Shown here: positions 62,193 to 64,000 of the stretch, piece by piece
Position numbering within the stretch: the first letter of the stretch is position 1
Layout: every line of letters begins with the position of its first letter
Assembly (NCBI RefSeq): GCF_024722015.1
Contig: NZ_JANQBD010000001.1
Coordinates: forward strand, 62,001-126,000
Origin: Paenibacillus radicis (ex Xue et al. 2023)
Lineage (GTDB): Bacteria > Bacillota > Bacilli > Paenibacillales > NBRC-103111
Direction: 5' to 3'
DNA: 64,000 nucleotides
Notes under the pieces: generated by a model
What the model saw: only the letters and a program-made list of their open reading frames with translations
Database searches by the model: none
Told to the model about the DNA's origin: nothing
Made by a program: the position numbers and the translations under genes

Positions 62193-62864
62193 TTATTTAT
62201 GACCAAACGGTGTCAAGCCGTGGCGGAAAGCGTATGCGGTCAATTGGACCCGGTTCTCGAGCGACAGCTTGGCTAATATATTTTTAATGTGATTTTTGAC
62301 CGTATTTTCGGTTATCATCAGTTGTTCCGCGATTTGCCTGTTGCTCTGGCCGCTGGCCACACACATGAGAATTTCTTCTTCGCGAAGAGATAGCACGCTT
62401 GGCTTGGACTCCATCGCTGCATGAGCCTGACCTTTGCCAGATCGGAAAAGATGGAATAATCGATCTGCCATTCCTCTGGATATTTCACTATTATCGTCCA
62501 GCAGTCCTTTTAAGTATACGATCCACTCGTCGGGATCCATATTTTTCAGCAAGTATCCCTGAGCTCCATTCTGTATAGCTGTAAACAAATCGCCCACATC
62601 ATCAGAAACCGTCAGAATCACAATTTTGGTTCTTGGACTAAGCTGCTTTATTCGGCGTGTAGCCTCTAGTCCACTCATCCCCGGCATTTGAATATCCATC
62701 AGAACTAGATCAGGCAGCAGCTCACGGCATAATTGAACGGATTGCTCTCCATTCTCTGCTTCCCCAACAATTTCAAATCCCGCTTCCCCATCAAGCAAAG
62801 CTCGAACAGCCCTGCGTGCCAATGGATGATCATCGCTTATTAGTACCCTATAGTTCATTTCCAA
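62193..62864 (-). CDS. NarL/FixJ-type response regulator
   Basis: A 224-residue regulator: receiver domain (about 1-120) with acidic pair SDDHPLARRAV, phospho-acceptor Asp in PDLVLMDIQMPGMSG and Lys in GAQGYLLKNMD; then a LuxR-type helix-turn-helix (about 155-215; LSLREEEILMCVASGQSNRQ and TVKNHIKNILAKL). The TTG at 62862-62864 lies seven bases after AGAGGTG; an ATG at 62858 is also possible. It overlaps its kinase gene by ten bases. Its targets may include the downstream YcnI-like gene, which is inference. Confidence 0.92.
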   Translation of the reverse strand: MEMNYRVLISDDHPLARRAVRALLDGEAGFEIVGEAENGEQSVQLCRELLPDLVLMDIQMPGMSGLEATRRIKQLSPRTKIVILTVSDDVGDLFTAIQNGAQGYLLKNMDPDEWIVYLKGLLDDNSEISRGMADRLFHLFRSGKGQAHAAMESKPSVLSLREEEILMCVASGQSNRQIAEQLMITENTVKNHIKNILAKLSLENRVQLTAYAFRHGLTPFGHK

Positions 62865-63676
62865 CTTGCAGCACCTCTTATTTCCGGCCCGGATATTCGA
62901 ATTGAGGTTCCCCCTTGGGCCAATGTTTCTACTGTCATATCTGCATTTAGCTGAGCGGCATGCTTACGCATAAGAGAAAGACCATAGCGGTTCGCGTCCG
63001 CCTGCTCCCCTCTACCAAGACCAACACCATTGTCGCGAATTTCGAATCCCCAGCCGTTGCCATTCTCTGCCCGAAGCTCAATATAAGCGTGATCCGCCTG
63101 GGAATGCTTACGAATATTTGTGAATGCTTCACGAATCATTGCAAAAATCTGCACCTCCGCCGACAGCGGCACCAGATTGGCCGGAAAATCAATCTTCCGC
63201 TCGACAGCGATACCGGTAATTTTACACCATTCATCGAGCCAAGAGGCCAAACGTGTTGTGAGAGATGTTCCTTCTTCAGGCGAGGTACGGAGATTAAATA
63301 TCGCCTGCCGCAGCTGCTCATCAATCTCTGAAACAGCTGAGCGGGCCTCTTGAAGCTCACCTTTTTTCAACTGGACATTTAGAAAAAATAAGATTTGTGC
63401 AATATTATCATGAAGCTCTTGCGCTAGTCGTTCCCGCTCTACATAAACAGCACGGCGGGCTTGTTCAGCTGCCAACTTCTCATTGCTGCGGACTATACTG
63501 CGAAACATCCATGTCGCAAACAAATAAGAAAGCAGCAGTGTAATAAGAGTGATATAGAAATTCCCTGCTTCCATCGACAAATACTCGAGCAAGTAATCAT
63601 GACGTATATATTCGAAGCCGCCTATGATGAGTGGTGGGAGAAGAATAGTTAACAGCTTCAGCTTACCAAGTGACAT
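62855..63676 (-). CDS. Sensor histidine kinase (HisKA_3 type)
   Basis: A 273-residue kinase with two N-terminal hydrophobic segments (about 8-22 and 39-60), no extracytoplasmic domain of note, a HisKA_3 dimerisation box with RLAQELHDNIAQILFFL (phosphorylated His), and HATPase_c (about 165-265; EIRDNGVGLGRGEQ, GLSLMRKHA). With such a short sensor it probably senses through the membrane or by a partner. It forms an overlapping pair with the NarL-type regulator. Confidence 0.9.
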   Translation of the reverse strand: MSLGKLKLLTILLPPLIIGGFEYIRHDYLLEYLSMEAGNFYITLITLLLSYLFATWMFRSIVRSNEKLAAEQARRAVYVERERLAQELHDNIAQILFFLNVQLKKGELQEARSAVSEIDEQLRQAIFNLRTSPEEGTSLTTRLASWLDEWCKITGIAVERKIDFPANLVPLSAEVQIFAMIREAFTNIRKHSQADHAYIELRAENGNGWGFEIRDNGVGLGRGEQADANRYGLSLMRKHAAQLNADMTVETLAQGGTSIRISGPEIRGAASWK

Positions 63677-63708
63677 TCACATTCAACTCTTTTCAAGTAT
63701 TCTCTAGG

Positions 63709-64000
63709 TCAAAGTAGTACATCTGCTGATGCCGCACCCTCTTGTTCTGCATCTGCATTTGTGGAGTGCTCATCTGATTTCAAGACACAGATTCGTACAA
63801 GCTGCAGCACTCCCTCGATTCCCTTAAGTGTCTGCTCAAACAGCTCCACGTTCGAAGGATATGTGTCTAATAATGCTCTCACTCCCAGGCGCTCGACGCA
63901 TTCCCTGCTAACTATAATATCACGTCCTACACTTAATCCCTGCGTTCGTGATGCCTGGTTAACCGTTCGTCCGAAATAATCCAAAATATGATTGGAATTA
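63709..64000 (-). CDS. Adenylate/guanylate cyclase-like protein, C-terminal part (runs off the window)
   Basis: The last 97 codons or so of a class III nucleotidyl cyclase-type domain: HILDYFGRTVNQASRTQGLS matches the region after the substrate-binding loop, followed by GRDIIVSRECVERL and a variable tail ending in acidic and Ala-rich sequence. The frame is open to the window edge, so the catalytic metal-binding residues were not seen. It ends 32 bases upstream of the histidine kinase start, on the same strand. Confidence 0.7.
   Translation of the reverse strand, partial: NSNHILDYFGRTVNQASRTQGLSVGRDIIVSRECVERLGVRALLDTYPSNVELFEQTLKGIEGVLQLVRICVLKSDEHSTNADAEQEGAASADVLL

Overview
The window looks like a chromosome segment of an endospore-forming Bacillota, most likely Paenibacillus or a close Paenibacillaceae relative. 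It carries several spore germination genes (a gerB-gerA-gerC operon, gerM, gerE), a YtvI-like sporulation membrane protein, a block ordered like the Bacillus tig-clp-lon region, strong AAGGAGG-type ribosome binding sites and many TTG/GTG starts. No rRNA, tRNA, CRISPR array, prophage or intact insertion sequence was seen.

Layout. 1-8440: a protein quality-control block on the minus strand (tig, clpP, clpX, ispG, a divergent polysaccharide deacetylase, start of lonB), with a CwlD-like amidase on the plus strand, a MITE-like repeat element between clpP and tig, and a YsoA-like gene upstream of tig. 8598-12308: germinant receptor operon gerB-gerA-gerC. 13195-19454: asparagine synthetase, the gerM-rph-rdgB group, a PAS-GGDEF diguanylate cyclase and a YutG-type PgpA. 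19626-24094: a DUF1836 regulator divergent from an MpfA/CNNM-type membrane protein, both with the same palindrome abutting their -10 boxes, then a YtvI-like permease and a lone GerC-like lipoprotein. 24635-28932: MBL-fold hydrolase, methyltransferase, ROK regulator and formylglycine-generating enzyme.

29163-42212 is a carbohydrate-use locus read entirely on the minus strand: two tandem LacI paralogues, an ABC importer (binding protein and two permeases, no ATPase), a cytosolic BNR propeller protein, a DapA-family aldolase/lyase, and two secreted BNR propeller proteins, one anchored by three SLH domains. Catabolite-responsive (cre) sites and a 13-bp tandem operator array mark its regulation. 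The picture is of cell-surface glycan processing, uptake and cleavage of the product, but the substrate cannot be read from sequence and the propellers are not canonical sialidases.

42420-44728 holds an overlapping pair of DGQHR (DndB-like) proteins without any dnd genes. 45095-48827 is a glycolate/lactate oxidase pair (glcD-glcF) with a divergent GntR/FadR regulator and a palindromic operator. 48912-55268 holds an acetyltransferase, a phosphoesterase, a zinc-ribbon protein, a large multi-PAS kinase, TraX-like and SRPBCC proteins and a small unknown protein. 55269-57264 is a repeat-rich, gene-poor stretch ending in gerE and containing a decayed second copy of gerE. 57425-64000 carries an alginate lyase family protein with an AraC regulator, mscL with a zinc-ribbon tail, a CAP-domain secreted protein, a YcnI-like protein, a NarL-type two-component system and the C-terminal part of a nucleotidyl cyclase.
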